IMG/VR virus record: IMGVR_UViG_3300048999_000166
Location: 58,430 to 122,429 of that record
Direction: 5' to 3' (one strand)
Source of the DNA: a virus
DNA length: 64,000 bases
A program made the position numbers and the translations under genes. The stretch's first letter is position 1. The number at the start of each line of letters is the position of its first letter. Under the pieces are notes generated by a model, which worked only from the letters and a program-made list of their open reading frames with translations, ran no database searches and was not told where the DNA came from. Below, one piece after another: positions 13,214 through 20,993 of the stretch.

Positions 13214-14005
13214 CTACCGGCCTAGCAGTACTGCTCCAGCGAACTCCGGGGCGCGACCGCGATGCACGTTGGCGATCCGCACGAAGTTCTGCTCGTCGGT
13301 CATCAGCGCCAACATCTGCGCCAACGCGACGTCTTGATCAGGTAACCACTGCTCACTCATGCTGGGGTGGGCGCACAGCCTGCCCGCAGCCTCACCTCGT
13401 TCATCCAGGTACACCACGTTGCCGGCGTTACCGCGCTCGATGCGGTAGCGGTTGCCCTCCGACCCGGTGCACACGAAGTGACCTTCAGCTTCGTACTCCG
13501 CCCGCTGCTCGGGGGTCAAGAACTCCATCAAGGTGTTACGCGCTCGTGTCCGAGCGGCCTCCTGCGCGGCGATGCGCGCGGTGCGCTCCTCGTTCTGCCG
13601 CAGGATGCGCGCGGCGCGGGCCGCCTCTTCCTCGGGGGTGCGCACGCGAGGAGGGTCGTAGTAAGGGACCTGGAGCGGCGGGGGGTCGTAGAAGATGGTG
13701 TTATTGCCGGTGCCCATGGTCGTCCCCCAGGTGACGTTGGCGAGGTTGCCGAACGCGGTGGTCGCGGTGGTGATGGCGCCGGAGAACCCCTGCATCGCGG
13801 TGGCCAACGAGTAGGTCACCGTGGAACCGGCGTTCTGCCAGTCGGTCCACTCCACGCCTCCGGCGGTCAGTCGCCGTACGCCCCACGCCCGCTCGGCGAG
13901 CTGTTCGGTGCGCCGGGCGAGCCGCGGGCCAGGCTCGTCAGCAGGATGAAGCGGCGCCCGTACCAATGGGTACGAGCGCCGCTTCATCACCCTACGAGGG
14001 GGCAT
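13214..14005 (-). CDS. Paralogue family member 1 (LTxEQR...LCAHP domain)
   Basis: 263 aa from ATG 14005 (GTAGGAAC upstream). The N-terminal third is unrelated to the other members; a charged helical linker (EEEAARAARILRQNEERTAR) leads to a conserved C-terminal domain of ~110 aa: LTPEQRAEY, GSEGNRYRI, GNVVYLDERG, GRLCAHP, LPDQDVALAQMLALMTDE. The same domain recurs at 36845, 37315 and 38214. No known fold recognised. A 20-bp inverted repeat lies inside its first codons. Confidence 0.8.
   Translation of the reverse strand: MPPRRVMKRRSYPLVRAPLHPADEPGPRLARRTEQLAERAWGVRRLTAGGVEWTDWQNAGSTVTYSLATAMQGFSGAITTATTAFGNLANVTWGTTMGTGNNTIFYDPPPLQVPYYDPPRVRTPEEEAARAARILRQNEERTARIAAQEAARTRARNTLMEFLTPEQRAEYEAEGHFVCTGSEGNRYRIERGNAGNVVYLDERGEAAGRLCAHPSMSEQWLPDQDVALAQMLALMTDEQNFVRIANVHRGRAPEFAGAVLLGR
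13945..13988 (-). repeat. 44-nt inverted repeat inside the start of paralogue 1
   Basis: Bases 13945-13964 pair with 13969-13988 at 19 of 20 positions with a loop of 4 nt. It covers codons ~7-21 of the gene and would fold into a very stable hairpin in the mRNA just after the start codon. Confidence 0.85.
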
Positions 14006-14014
14006 CGTGAGTTC

Positions 14015-14233
14015 CTACCGGGCCCGACGTTCCTGGACCCACCGAACGACGTCGCGGGTGCAGTACCAGGCGAGGAATGCCACCCCTCCGAGGCACAGCA
14101 AGACCCCGATCAGGTGCACCAGCGGTGCCGCGATCAGCACGAGAAAGCCGAGAACGAGCGCACCTACGCCCATGAGGGTCGGGATGTCGAGCAGCTTGCG
14201 GGAGTAGGACTTCGAAGGCTGGGGCTCACTCAT
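14015..14233 (-). CDS. Two-pass membrane protein
   Basis: 72 aa. Polar N-terminus (SEPQPSKSYSRK), two hydrophobic segments (~20-37 and ~40-58) and a basic C-terminus (WVQERRAR). It lies between a Val-Gly-Gly-ending small protein and paralogue 1, in one operon. Confidence 0.7.
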   Translation of the reverse strand: MSEPQPSKSYSRKLLDIPTLMGVGALVLGFLVLIAAPLVHLIGVLLCLGGVAFLAWYCTRDVVRWVQERRAR

Positions 14234-14236
14234 CTC

Positions 14237-14464
14237 TCAGCCACCCACAAGCTGCGGGCTCATCAGGATGCGCTCCGCGTCCGGGTCGAAGTTGCGCAGC
14301 AGCTCACCGCGTGAACCGTCCGTGCGCGTCTTGTAGGCCAGATAGCGCTTCGCCTTGTGCTCGTCGAAGTTCTTCCGGGCCAGCTCGACCTCGGTGGCGT
14401 TGTTCTTGTCCCACTCGATCCGGGTGTCCCCGGTGTTGTTCTGGATCAGCAGTGTGCTCGTCAC
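14237..14464 (-). CDS. 75-aa protein ending in VGG, small form
   Basis: Starts TSTLLIQNNTGDTRIEW and ends PDAERILMSPQLVGG. It aligns end to end with the 104-aa protein at 39150-39464 (TGDT..W near the start, VPQTVGG at the end) although lengths differ. Both lie two genes or fewer upstream of a paralogue-family gene. The di-glycine end recalls ubiquitin-like and ThiS/MoaD-type beta-grasp proteins, but no E1 or JAB partner is seen in the window, so this is only a lead. Confidence 0.7.
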   Translation of the reverse strand: MTSTLLIQNNTGDTRIEWDKNNATEVELARKNFDEHKAKRYLAYKTRTDGSRGELLRNFDPDAERILMSPQLVGG

Positions 14465-15057
14465 GCGCTCTCCTTCATTGGTTGCTCGGCGGAGCGGAAA
14501 GCCTCCACCAACTCATCGAGGTGCATGGGGGTGAAGTCCCGCACGTCTACCCCGACGTTGACCTGTCGGCCGCTCTTGGCCCACGCGTCGTGGACGTGTC
14601 CGTGGGCCAGCCACAGCCCGTCGTCGCGCAGCCGGTACTGGTTGTAGCGTTCCTGGCTGGTGTGGTCGCCCGCATAGGGGAAGTGGCTGAGCATGATGTT
14701 CTGGTTGCCGTCGAGGCGGCGCCGCGCGTAGGTCTGCACGGAGTCGAAGAACGACATCCACAGCCCGATGTGCTTGTAGGCGTCGCGCTCGCCTGACCAG
14801 CACTTATCGTGGTTGCCCGCGATCAAGTGCTTGCTGCCGTTGCACCGGGAGATCTTCTCTAGGATCCCCATCTCCGAGCCCATCCCGACGTCACCGAGGT
14901 GCCATACCTGATCGTCGTGCTTGACGACCTTGTTCCAGTTCTCGATCAGGGTCTCGTCGTGCTCCTCGATGGTGGCGAACGGCCGCCAACCCTTGCCGGT
15001 GGCCGCCATCGCTCGGTGCCCGAAGTGGCTGTCCGCGGTGAACCAGACGTTGCTCAT
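14461..15057 (-). CDS. Calcineurin-like metallophosphoesterase
   Basis: 198 aa. All five motifs are present: D9-S-H11 (ADSHFGH), G-D (HLGDVG), GNHDK (81-85), HFPY and GHVH. Size fits small phage phosphoesterases that act on nucleotides or cyclic nucleotides/2',3'-phosphates. Stop and start codons overlap with both neighbours (ATGA). A second enzyme of this superfamily is at 45822-46679. Confidence 0.92.
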   Translation of the reverse strand: MSNVWFTADSHFGHRAMAATGKGWRPFATIEEHDETLIENWNKVVKHDDQVWHLGDVGMGSEMGILEKISRCNGSKHLIAGNHDKCWSGERDAYKHIGLWMSFFDSVQTYARRRLDGNQNIMLSHFPYAGDHTSQERYNQYRLRDDGLWLAHGHVHDAWAKSGRQVNVGVDVRDFTPMHLDELVEAFRSAEQPMKESA

Positions 15058-15218
15058 TCGTCGTCCTTCAGACTTTCGAGGAGCTGCTGGTGCTCCTCCT
15101 CAGTGAGGCAACCCGGCCACCGGCACGGGTTGGAACACACGTGGTCGAGCGGCACGAACAGATCGAGTGACTGCGTGCAGTCCCGGTGGCAGCCGCACTC
15201 GTCGCGCTTGTCCTTCAC
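15054..15218 (-). CDS. 54-aa Cys-rich protein
   Basis: Starts at GTG 15218, overlapping the previous stop (GTGA), and ends in an overlap with the phosphoesterase start. Cysteines cluster as CGCHRDC and CSNPCRWPGC, suggesting two metal sites. No family recognised. Confidence 0.6.
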   Translation of the reverse strand: MKDKRDECGCHRDCTQSLDLFVPLDHVCSNPCRWPGCLTEEEHQQLLESLKDDE

Positions 15219-15496
15219 CAGTGCTTGTTGTCGTCGCGCATCTGCTCACCCCCTCGCGGGGCCTGGTACATGTCCGGGATGCCGTCGAACGTGGCGCTCT
15301 CCTCGATCGCGGGCTGGATCGCCACCACACGATCGACCGACAGGAACTCATCGTCGTCATCGTCAGCGAACGTGGTCGGCTCCTCGGCGTAGTGCTGCTC
15401 GTCGAGAGCCTCGGCTGCCTGGCGTCGCTTCCAGTAGATCGCTGCGGCGATCGCTACCGCGAGGAGTACGACGATTCCGATGATGATGACCGTCAT
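15215..15496 (-). CDS. Membrane-anchored acidic protein
   Basis: 93 aa from ATG 15496 (GAAGGACG upstream). One N-terminal transmembrane segment (TVIIIGIVVLLAVAIAAAIY), a basic stop-transfer KRR, then an acidic cytoplasmic tail with DDDDDE. Function unknown. Confidence 0.7.
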   Translation of the reverse strand: MTVIIIGIVVLLAVAIAAAIYWKRRQAAEALDEQHYAEEPTTFADDDDDEFLSVDRVVAIQPAIEESATFDGIPDMYQAPRGGEQMRDDNKHW

Positions 15497-15509
15497 GAGA
15501 CGTCCTTCG

Positions 15510-15719
15510 TCAGGCGCTGAGCGCGTAGGTATTCGGGTTGGCGATGTGCGGTGCACCGTCGGCGTTACACGTGATCCGACCGGACGCGACGTGCTTCCAC
15601 CAGGCGACACCGTCGTTGTTGGATGAGGAGAAGGTGGTAATGACACACCGGCAGTGTCGGCAACGCTGGCGGGGGTGCGGCTGGCCGAGCGCCTCGTTGT
15701 ACTGCGCAGACTTGGACAC
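15510..15719 (-). CDS. 69-aa Cys/His protein
   Basis: GTG start at 15719 with AAGGAG four bases upstream. CRHCRC lies near residue 20 and a later Cys in ITCNADG; histidines at HPRQR and HVASG could complete a zinc site. First gene of a minus-strand operon divergent from 15828. Confidence 0.6.
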   Translation of the reverse strand: MSKSAQYNEALGQPHPRQRCRHCRCVITTFSSSNNDGVAWWKHVASGRITCNADGAPHIANPNTYALSA

Positions 15720-15728
15720 GGGACTCCT

Positions 15729-15790
15729 TGGCTGGGGGCGTGAGTTGTGAGTATTGAGTGTCTTGCTGCAGTTCGCAACCATCATATCGG
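15729..15790. promoter_or_regulatory. Divergent control region with repeated elements
   Basis: On the minus strand it has GACACTCAATACTCAC, a variant of the element at 9705 and 13136, followed by GCCCCCAGCCAAGGAG, which recurs at 30150-30165 before another operon. The plus side leads to the gene at 15828. Promoters in both directions are likely; exact hexamers are unsure. Confidence 0.45.
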
Positions 15791-15827
15791 TCGTTACATT
15801 CCCATGCGGTCGGTAGGGTAGCGCGCC

Positions 15828-16244
15828 ATGGGCAGCAAGAAGTACAAGGGCTGGGACACGAAGCCCAAGCTCGACGAGGCCCGGGTCATCGCTCCCGAGG
15901 CTCCCCCCACTCCCCGCGCCAAGAAGGACCGTCGCCGCTGGTGCAAGGGCAAGGTCGGCGTCGATCACAAGCTGGTCATCCAGAAGAGCAAGAACAGCCA
16001 CTACGCGCGGGTCCGCTGCGGTTGGCAGTGCGAGCACCACTGGATGGCGTTCCTGCACGGGAAGCGTTGGACGGCGACCGGTGAGGCGTTCTGGTCGTGC
16101 CGCCACCAACGCGCCTGTGTCAACTGCGGGAAGATCTTGGAGCACTACGGCGTCGGGCGTGAGTGCCCCGACTGGACGCCGAAGCCCGAGAAGCTGGTCT
16201 GCGACTGCTGGTCGTGCACGCACCGCTACGCCAAACAGACGTAA
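15828..16244 (+). CDS. 138-aa Cys/His/Trp-rich protein, possible zinc protein
   Basis: Basic N-terminus (MGSKKYKGWDTKPK) and a C-terminal half with CGWQCEHHW, CRHQRACVNCG, CPDW and CDCWSCTH, enough for two or three zinc sites. It opens the plus-strand lysis and surface region. Family unknown; nucleic-acid binding is likely from charge. Confidence 0.65.
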   Translation: MGSKKYKGWDTKPKLDEARVIAPEAPPTPRAKKDRRRWCKGKVGVDHKLVIQKSKNSHYARVRCGWQCEHHWMAFLHGKRWTATGEAFWSCRHQRACVNCGKILEHYGVGRECPDWTPKPEKLVCDCWSCTHRYAKQT

Positions 16245-16258
16245 CGAAAACTAAGATG
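16241..16258 (+). promoter_or_regulatory. Promoter-like motif shared with the Lsr2 gene
   Basis: GTAACGAAAACTAAGATG matches GTAACGAAACTATGATG at 49490-49506 except for one deletion and one substitution. TAAGAT/TATGAT fits a -10 hexamer. It is followed by a ~120-nt leader with a GGGACC/GGTCCC hairpin before the secreted protein gene. Confidence 0.5.
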
Positions 16259-16377
16259 AATCCGAAAGCAACGTAACGGGACCCCGTGCGTCTCGTTAGA
16301 CGTTAGGTCCCAGCCGGAATCAGACCGGATGGGTCGGGCTCTTCCAACCCAGACGTAGACGAGAGGCTTAAAAGATC

Positions 16378-16815
16378 ATGATTCGCAAGCTTTGTACGGC
16401 CGTTGCCACCGCCGCGGTCCTGGTTGGCGGGACCCTGGGCATGGCTGGCGTGGCCAACGCCGCGACTCCGGCCCCCACCAACTTCGGTGGCATCGGTAAC
16501 GGCAACATCGTGTGCTCCCTGACCAGCAACATCCTGAGCGGCAGCAACTGCGGTTCCGGTCGCGGCCACCGGCTCGGCGGGCACTTCCGTGGCGGGCGCT
16601 GGGACGGCGACCAGACCATCATCCTGAACGGCGCTAACTACGGCGTCAGCGACTGCGGCTGCGGCACCGACTCGGTGGTCCTCACCCCGCAGGTGGTGCA
16701 GGTCCCGACCGTCGTGCGGGGCATCGAGACCGGCGACGGTAGCTGCGGCCTGTCCGGCGCCTACTTCGGCCGCCTCGGAGGCCTGCGCGGCATCCACCGT
16801 GGCCTGCACTTCTAA
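16378..16815 (+). CDS. Secreted Gly-rich protein with signal peptide
   Basis: 145 aa, GAGAGG upstream. Signal peptide with hydrophobic core AVATAAVLVGG and a cut after ANA (~28). The mature part is Gly/Asn/Arg-rich with several cysteines (CSLT, NCGSG, DCGCG, SCGLSG). It has the architecture of actinobacterial surface proteins such as chaplins, but no conserved chaplin domain can be claimed. It precedes a sortase gene; no LPxTG-type motif is seen. Confidence 0.7.
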   Translation: MIRKLCTAVATAAVLVGGTLGMAGVANAATPAPTNFGGIGNGNIVCSLTSNILSGSNCGSGRGHRLGGHFRGGRWDGDQTIILNGANYGVSDCGCGTDSVVLTPQVVQVPTVVRGIETGDGSCGLSGAYFGRLGGLRGIHRGLHF

Positions 16816-16890
16816 ATAATCATGGACGCAGCCGAGCGTGATCGGGTGCGTCGGAGGCAAGACACTCGACGAAGCCGGGGGTGGTGGGGC

Positions 16891-17724
16891 ATGACGCTCC
16901 ACCGCTTCCGGCTTCATCGTCCCCGGGCCCTGTCGCTGGTCGATACGTCCGGGATGCCCTTCGCTGTTTCACGTAAGGTCGGCCGGCGCTTCGCCTTCGG
17001 TACGGCCCTCGTGATCGCGCTGGTTCTGATCATCTTGCCCCGCGTAGCCCTGACCCCCGCATCAGTACCCACTCCCCCTGACCTCACCTCTCCCGGCGCC
17101 TCGACGGTCAGCATTCCGCTACCGACGCAGTCCCCGGTCGCGCCATCCAGAGTCACTACTGTTCAACCGCCCGTTACCGTCGTGCAAACCGCCACGGTCA
17201 CCGTGCCGGCACCCCCCGAAGCGACCACCGCCTCCGCCGCGACGAGCACCCCGGTGAAGGTCCACCCCGTCGCTATCAGAATCCCCTCGATCCAGGTATC
17301 GTCTCGTGACGTCGTCCCTGTCGGGCGCAACCCCGACAAGAGCATGGCGGTCCCGCCACTGTCCGCGGTGGGAGAGCTGGGCTGGTACAAGTACGCACCC
17401 GTACCGGGCGACATCGGTCCAGCGATCGTGGTGGCTCACGTTGATCAGAATGGTCATCAGGGGCTGTTCGCCAAGCTGAACCAGCTCCAAGCCGGGGAGA
17501 TCGTGGAGATCGACCGCAGCGACGGTCAGACCGCGACCTTCCAGGTGACCCGCAACGAGACGTTCCCCAAGACCCAGTTCCCCGCCTCAATCTTTCACAA
17601 CACTCCTGACTCAGAACTTCACCTGATCACCTGCACCGGCACTGTGGACAAGGTCCATCATCGGTATCTAGATCAGGATGTCGTGAATGCCGTCCTCGTC
17701 TCCATGCGTCCCACCGCTGGCTGA
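16891..17724 (+). CDS. Sortase (class F/E-like transpeptidase)
   Basis: 277 aa from ATG 16891 (GGGGTGGTGGGG upstream); ATG 16822 would add 23 residues but has no Shine-Dalgarno. Transmembrane segment near 30-50, a long Pro/Thr/Val-rich linker, then the sortase barrel. Catalytic residues are visible: His in VVAHVDQ, Cys in LITCTG and Arg in HHRYLDQ. Sortases anchor secreted proteins to peptidoglycan; class F enzymes are typical of actinobacteria. A phage copy next to a secreted protein suggests surface display during infection or sortase recruited for superinfection control. Confidence 0.88.
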   Translation: MTLHRFRLHRPRALSLVDTSGMPFAVSRKVGRRFAFGTALVIALVLIILPRVALTPASVPTPPDLTSPGASTVSIPLPTQSPVAPSRVTTVQPPVTVVQTATVTVPAPPEATTASAATSTPVKVHPVAIRIPSIQVSSRDVVPVGRNPDKSMAVPPLSAVGELGWYKYAPVPGDIGPAIVVAHVDQNGHQGLFAKLNQLQAGEIVEIDRSDGQTATFQVTRNETFPKTQFPASIFHNTPDSELHLITCTGTVDKVHHRYLDQDVVNAVLVSMRPTAG

Positions 17725-17959
17725 CTGGTACCACACCGATGAGGCATATGACCCCATCGTCGAGTTCTTGCGCGCCGATCTGAAGCGAGCACGGTGGATG
17801 CTGCAGCAGCACATCCCCGACCACTGCGGCTGGTGCTATCACCAGGGCGCCTTCGAGCAGTACCGCTGGCCCTGCCAGCTGTTTCAGTGCGCGCACGACG
17901 CCATGATGTCGGCACTTCCCCCCGCTCGGGACTTCCTCAAGAGAGTGAGTGGCACATGA
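17687..17959 (+). CDS. 90-aa Cys/His protein
   Basis: Overlaps the sortase 3' end by 38 bp in another frame and ends in an ATGA overlap with the next gene. Central segment CGWCYHQG and CQLFQCAHD could bind zinc. AGGATG precedes the start. Unknown function. Confidence 0.6.
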   Translation: MPSSSPCVPPLADWYHTDEAYDPIVEFLRADLKRARWMLQQHIPDHCGWCYHQGAFEQYRWPCQLFQCAHDAMMSALPPARDFLKRVSGT

Positions 17960-18327
17960 ACCATCACCCACCGCCGCCGCCTCCGCATCACCCCCCGGAA
18001 CCACCGAGTTGGAATCCCTTCACGAACATCAATCACCGGCTTTCGGCGATTGAGGAGAAGCTCACCCAGATTGGAGTCTCGATGGCCACCCAGGCCGATG
18101 TTGATGCTCTTACCCAGGCCGTTTCCGACCTGACCGCCAAGGTGACTGCCGACGACAGCCAGCTCCAGGCTGGGGTCGCGGCGGTCCAGGCGTGGATCGC
18201 TAACCAGCCGGCTGATGTGGATGTCAGCGGGCTGCAGGACGCGGTCAGCCAGCTCTCCGCTGGCGTGGACGCGGTCGGCGCGGACGCCGCGAACGTGGCG
18301 AACCTCGTACCGCCGGCCACGAGCTGA
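17956..18327 (+). CDS. Pro/His-rich N-terminus plus coiled-coil protein
   Basis: 123 aa. The first 17 residues are nearly all Pro and His (HHPPPPPPHHPPEPP); residues ~25-115 form a heptad-like helix (ADVDALTQAVSDLTAKV and similar). ATG overlaps the previous stop. It lies directly before the endolysin; a role as a minor virion or lysis-associated protein is possible but unproved. Confidence 0.65.
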   Translation: MNHHPPPPPPHHPPEPPSWNPFTNINHRLSAIEEKLTQIGVSMATQADVDALTQAVSDLTAKVTADDSQLQAGVAAVQAWIANQPADVDVSGLQDAVSQLSAGVDAVGADAANVANLVPPATS

Positions 18328-18407
18328 AGTTAGTTTCATGATGGACCGCCAGCCGGTCGGGTTCTGTGGTGGTACCCGGCCGGCTGGCCCCTTCTACGGG
18401 GAGCGCC

Positions 18408-19361
18408 GTGGCTGATCTCGTGCAGGGTGTCGATGTCAGCAAGTGGCAGGGCGCGGTCAACTGGACCTCGGTCAAGGCCGCCGGCAAGGCGTTCACTTAT
18501 GTCAAGGTCAGCGACGGAACCTCCTCGTCCTACTCGACCGCCGCCGCCCAGTTTCATGAGGCAACAGCCGCGGGACTGGTCACCGGTGCCTACCACTACG
18601 CGCAGACCAGCTACTCGGCCGAGGCCAACGCCGATGCCTTCGCCTCGCAGATCAATGCCCTCGGAGCGATCGTCGGACACTTGCCCCCGTGCCTTGACTT
18701 AGAGGCCGGCAGTGGATCGCTCGGAGTCTGGGCCAACACCTTCTTCAGCGAGCTTCGCCGGTTGACCGGCGTGACGAGGGTGATGCTCTACTCCGGCGTC
18801 TCGTTCTTCACCCACCAGATCACCGAGACTTGGATGGATGACGACGTACTGCTCTGGCTGGCCCACTACGGGGTGCCGGCGGGACAGCCGGGCTACTCCA
18901 GCCCGCGACTGGTGATGCACCAGTACTCGCAGAGCGGACAGGTCTCCGGAGTCGCCGGAGCGGTCGACCTCGATGTCGCGCTGCGGCCGCTCGATCAACT
19001 GACGGGAGACGACCCTATGGCCGGCTTGACCCCGGATCAGGACGCGAAGCTCACCGCCGCCTACCAGTTCATCACCGGGAGCGCTGACGTCGTGCCGCAA
19101 GGCGAGGACTGGCCGGGCTGGCCTACGTGGCCGGGCGGGACGGATGAGCACCTCACGGCGACTGACTACCAGCGCCGCACCAACGTCCAGCTCAACGCGC
19201 TCGCCTCGGCGGTCGCGGAGCTGGCGAACCAGACTTCGATGCTGTCGAAGCGCACCAGCACGCCACCGCCGCACCTGACCAACACGGACATCAACCGTAT
19301 CGCGGCGGCCGTTGTCTCGTTACAAGAATCGAAAGAGTCCCCAGCTAAGGAGCCTGAATGA
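18408..19361 (+). CDS. Endolysin, GH25 muramidase
   Basis: 317 aa from GTG 18408 (GGGGAG upstream). The GH25 start motif GVDVSKWQG and the catalytic DLEAG are present, with a YHYAQ strand and a final D in AVDLDVAL. The C-terminal ~110 aa (from MAGLTPDQD) are a separate helical region with a Trp-rich WPGWPTWPGG linker, possibly wall-binding or multimerising. It cuts the MurNAc-GlcNAc bond of peptidoglycan. The stop overlaps the holin start. Confidence 0.93.
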   Translation: MADLVQGVDVSKWQGAVNWTSVKAAGKAFTYVKVSDGTSSSYSTAAAQFHEATAAGLVTGAYHYAQTSYSAEANADAFASQINALGAIVGHLPPCLDLEAGSGSLGVWANTFFSELRRLTGVTRVMLYSGVSFFTHQITETWMDDDVLLWLAHYGVPAGQPGYSSPRLVMHQYSQSGQVSGVAGAVDLDVALRPLDQLTGDDPMAGLTPDQDAKLTAAYQFITGSADVVPQGEDWPGWPTWPGGTDEHLTATDYQRRTNVQLNALASAVAELANQTSMLSKRTSTPPPHLTNTDINRIAAAVVSLQESKESPAKEPE

Positions 19362-19741
19362 ACACTATCCTCGCCTACCTCGGGCGTGAACCAGTCAAGA
19401 TCGGAGCCCTGATCGCCGCCATTCTCGGCCTCGTGTCCGGGCTCGGGCTCGACGTCTCGGTCGACCAGCAGGGTCTGATCAACGGAGCGGTGGTTCTGAT
19501 CATCGGCTTCATCAACACGCTCGTGGTCTCCGAGGAGAGGGCGCTCCCGCTGATCTCCGGAGTCGTGCAGGCGACGCTCTCGGTCGCGCTGAGCTTCGGA
19601 CTCCTGCTCTCCCCGCAGGTGCAGGCTTCGATCATGACCTTCGTGGTCGCTCTGGTGGCAATGTGGCAGCGCACCCAGGTCACCGCTCCGGTGCCGGCTG
19701 AGATGGTCTCCAGCCGCGGCTCCCACGCACTGCTCGACTAA
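19358..19741 (+). CDS. Holin-like membrane protein
   Basis: 127 aa with three hydrophobic segments (~15-30, ~38-58, ~65-100) and a polar tail, starting inside the endolysin stop codon (ATGA). Position right after the lysozyme and topology fit a holin that opens the membrane for lysis. No signature motif, so the call rests on context. Confidence 0.75.
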   Translation: MNTILAYLGREPVKIGALIAAILGLVSGLGLDVSVDQQGLINGAVVLIIGFINTLVVSEERALPLISGVVQATLSVALSFGLLLSPQVQASIMTFVVALVAMWQRTQVTAPVPAEMVSSRGSHALLD

Positions 19742-19763
19742 CTGAAACGAAGATGACACCCGG

Positions 19764-19797
19764 CCCCCGCTCCGAAATCGGAGCGGGGGTTTCTTCT
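19764..19797 (+). terminator. Rho-independent terminator after the holin gene
   Basis: CCCCCGCTCCG, loop AAAT, CGGAGCGGGGG, then TTTCTTCT: an 11-bp GC stem plus T-rich tail, 23 bases after the holin stop. Confidence 0.92.
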
Positions 19798-19814
19798 GCC
19801 CAAAGGAGATTTCG

Positions 19815-19961
19815 ATGGTTATTTTGATCTTGGTCATCATCGCGTTGCTGTTGGCGATCTTCAGCCTGGTCCCGTTCGCTAACAACTGGCCGCTGCTCGC
19901 GGTCGCGGTCATCCTGCTGTCGGTGGCGATGCTGGCCGGCAGCGCGGGAGTGTTCCACTGA
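19815..19961 (+). CDS. 48-aa two-segment membrane protein
   Basis: Strong AAAGGAG 7 nt upstream of ATG 19815. Two hydrophobic helices (VILILVIIALLLAIFSLV and LLAVAVILLSVAMLAG) joined by PFANNW. Placed after the terminator in the lysis region, it could be a second holin or antiholin. Confidence 0.7.
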   Translation: MVILILVIIALLLAIFSLVPFANNWPLLAVAVILLSVAMLAGSAGVFH

Positions 19962-19975
19962 TCGCGTTGCGTGTG

Positions 19976-20031
19976 AGCTAGCTGCCCCAGCTCGGCCCAG
20001 TTTCAAAGCTCGTGAACGGGGGTAGCTAGCT
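19976..20031 (+). other. Long-stem hairpin ending at a TTG start codon
   Basis: AGCTAGCT-G-CCCC (19976-19988) pairs with GGGG-GT-AGCTAGCT (20018-20031). The right arm contains the likely ribosome-binding GGGGGT of the next gene and stops one base before its TTG, so folding would hide the start. Confidence 0.55.
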
Positions 20032-20364
20032 TTGTTTCCCGACTTGTTCCGTCAGGCGGCCACGACCGGCACTGACAATGGGATCGATCTGTCCCAGCCT
20101 TTGGTGCAGTACGGTGCGGTAGGAGTCCTGGCAACAGCGGCGATGTTCTGGGCATGGACCCTCTACAAGCAAGCGCAGGACAACATGAAGCGCGAACGAG
20201 ATCGAGCCGATCGACTCGAAGCTGAGATCGCCAAGCTCAACGCCGACATCCACGGGAAGTACATTCCCGTGTTGACCCGTGTCACCGACGTGCTGCAGGA
20301 CTTCCTCTGGAACGCCCGCGATGATGGCCGTGGCCACCATCCCAGCGGTCGGGGCCGCACATGA
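20032..20364 (+). CDS. Membrane-anchored coiled-coil protein
   Basis: 110 aa from TTG 20032. A transmembrane segment (~28-45, YGAVGVLATAAMFWAWTLY) is followed by a charged coiled coil (MKRERDRADRLEAEIAKLNAD). This layout resembles Rz-type spanins or small tail-associated membrane proteins; it sits in the lysis region. TTG is chosen because the hairpin and GGGGGT lead into it. Confidence 0.65.
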   Translation: MFPDLFRQAATTGTDNGIDLSQPLVQYGAVGVLATAAMFWAWTLYKQAQDNMKRERDRADRLEAEIAKLNADIHGKYIPVLTRVTDVLQDFLWNARDDGRGHHPSGRGRT

Positions 20365-20522
20365 GCCCACTCCACCGACGGAACCACAGCGTAGACAAAA
20401 TCATCTTGGACTCCGAGGAGCTGCGCGCCCAGCTGGTAGCTACCGTGGAGCAGCTGGAGTTGTTCGTGGCCGAGTTCGCCAAGGAGCTTGAAGAAGGCCA
20501 CGTGGGGGAGGACGACGAGTGA
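20361..20522 (+). CDS. 53-aa acidic helical protein
   Basis: ATG overlaps the previous stop and the gene ends in a GTGA overlap with the next. Sequence is a single acidic helix (SEELRAQLVATVEQLELF, then KELEEGHVGEDDE). Probable partner of the adjacent membrane proteins. Confidence 0.65.
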   Translation: MSPLHRRNHSVDKIILDSEELRAQLVATVEQLELFVAEFAKELEEGHVGEDDE

Positions 20523-20977
20523 GCCAAGATGAACACGAGGGCCCGGCACGCGAACAGGGAGAGGCCGGTGCGCGCGGTGCAGCCGCGCTGGTCACCCCCC
20601 TGATCGAGGCGATCGGGGCACTACGCGTTGCCATCGAAGGCCTGGAGGCTCGGGCCGATCGAGCGCGACGCAACATCACCGGCATCGTGATCGCGGTCAT
20701 TATCGACGTGATCTTCACGGCCTGCATCACGATCGTGTACATCGGACAGGAGCAAACCGCTGCTCAGGTGGCGGATACGCGCAACGAGATCTTGTGTCCG
20801 CTGTACGCAAGCTGGCTCGGGACCTACAACCCGAACACCCGCGCGCCGGGACTTGATCGTGCCACCTACGAGAACGTGTTCGGCCAGATGCGCGTCCAGT
20901 ACCAGCACCTGAGCTGCACCACTCCGCTCGTACCCAAGCCGACTCCGACGACGCCGAGTGCACCACCGTCGAAGTAG
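20519..20977 (+). CDS. Membrane protein with exported Cys-containing domain
   Basis: 152 aa from GTG 20519. N-terminal amphipathic helix, one transmembrane segment (~54-75, ITGIVIAVIIDVIFTACITIVY), then an outside domain with LCPLY and LSCTTP cysteines and a Pro/Thr-rich tail. Coupled to its neighbours; unknown role in the lysis region. Confidence 0.65.
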   Translation: MSQDEHEGPAREQGEAGARGAAALVTPLIEAIGALRVAIEGLEARADRARRNITGIVIAVIIDVIFTACITIVYIGQEQTAAQVADTRNEILCPLYASWLGTYNPNTRAPGLDRATYENVFGQMRVQYQHLSCTTPLVPKPTPTTPSAPPSK

Positions 20978-20993
20978 CGCCCTGGGAGGCCTC

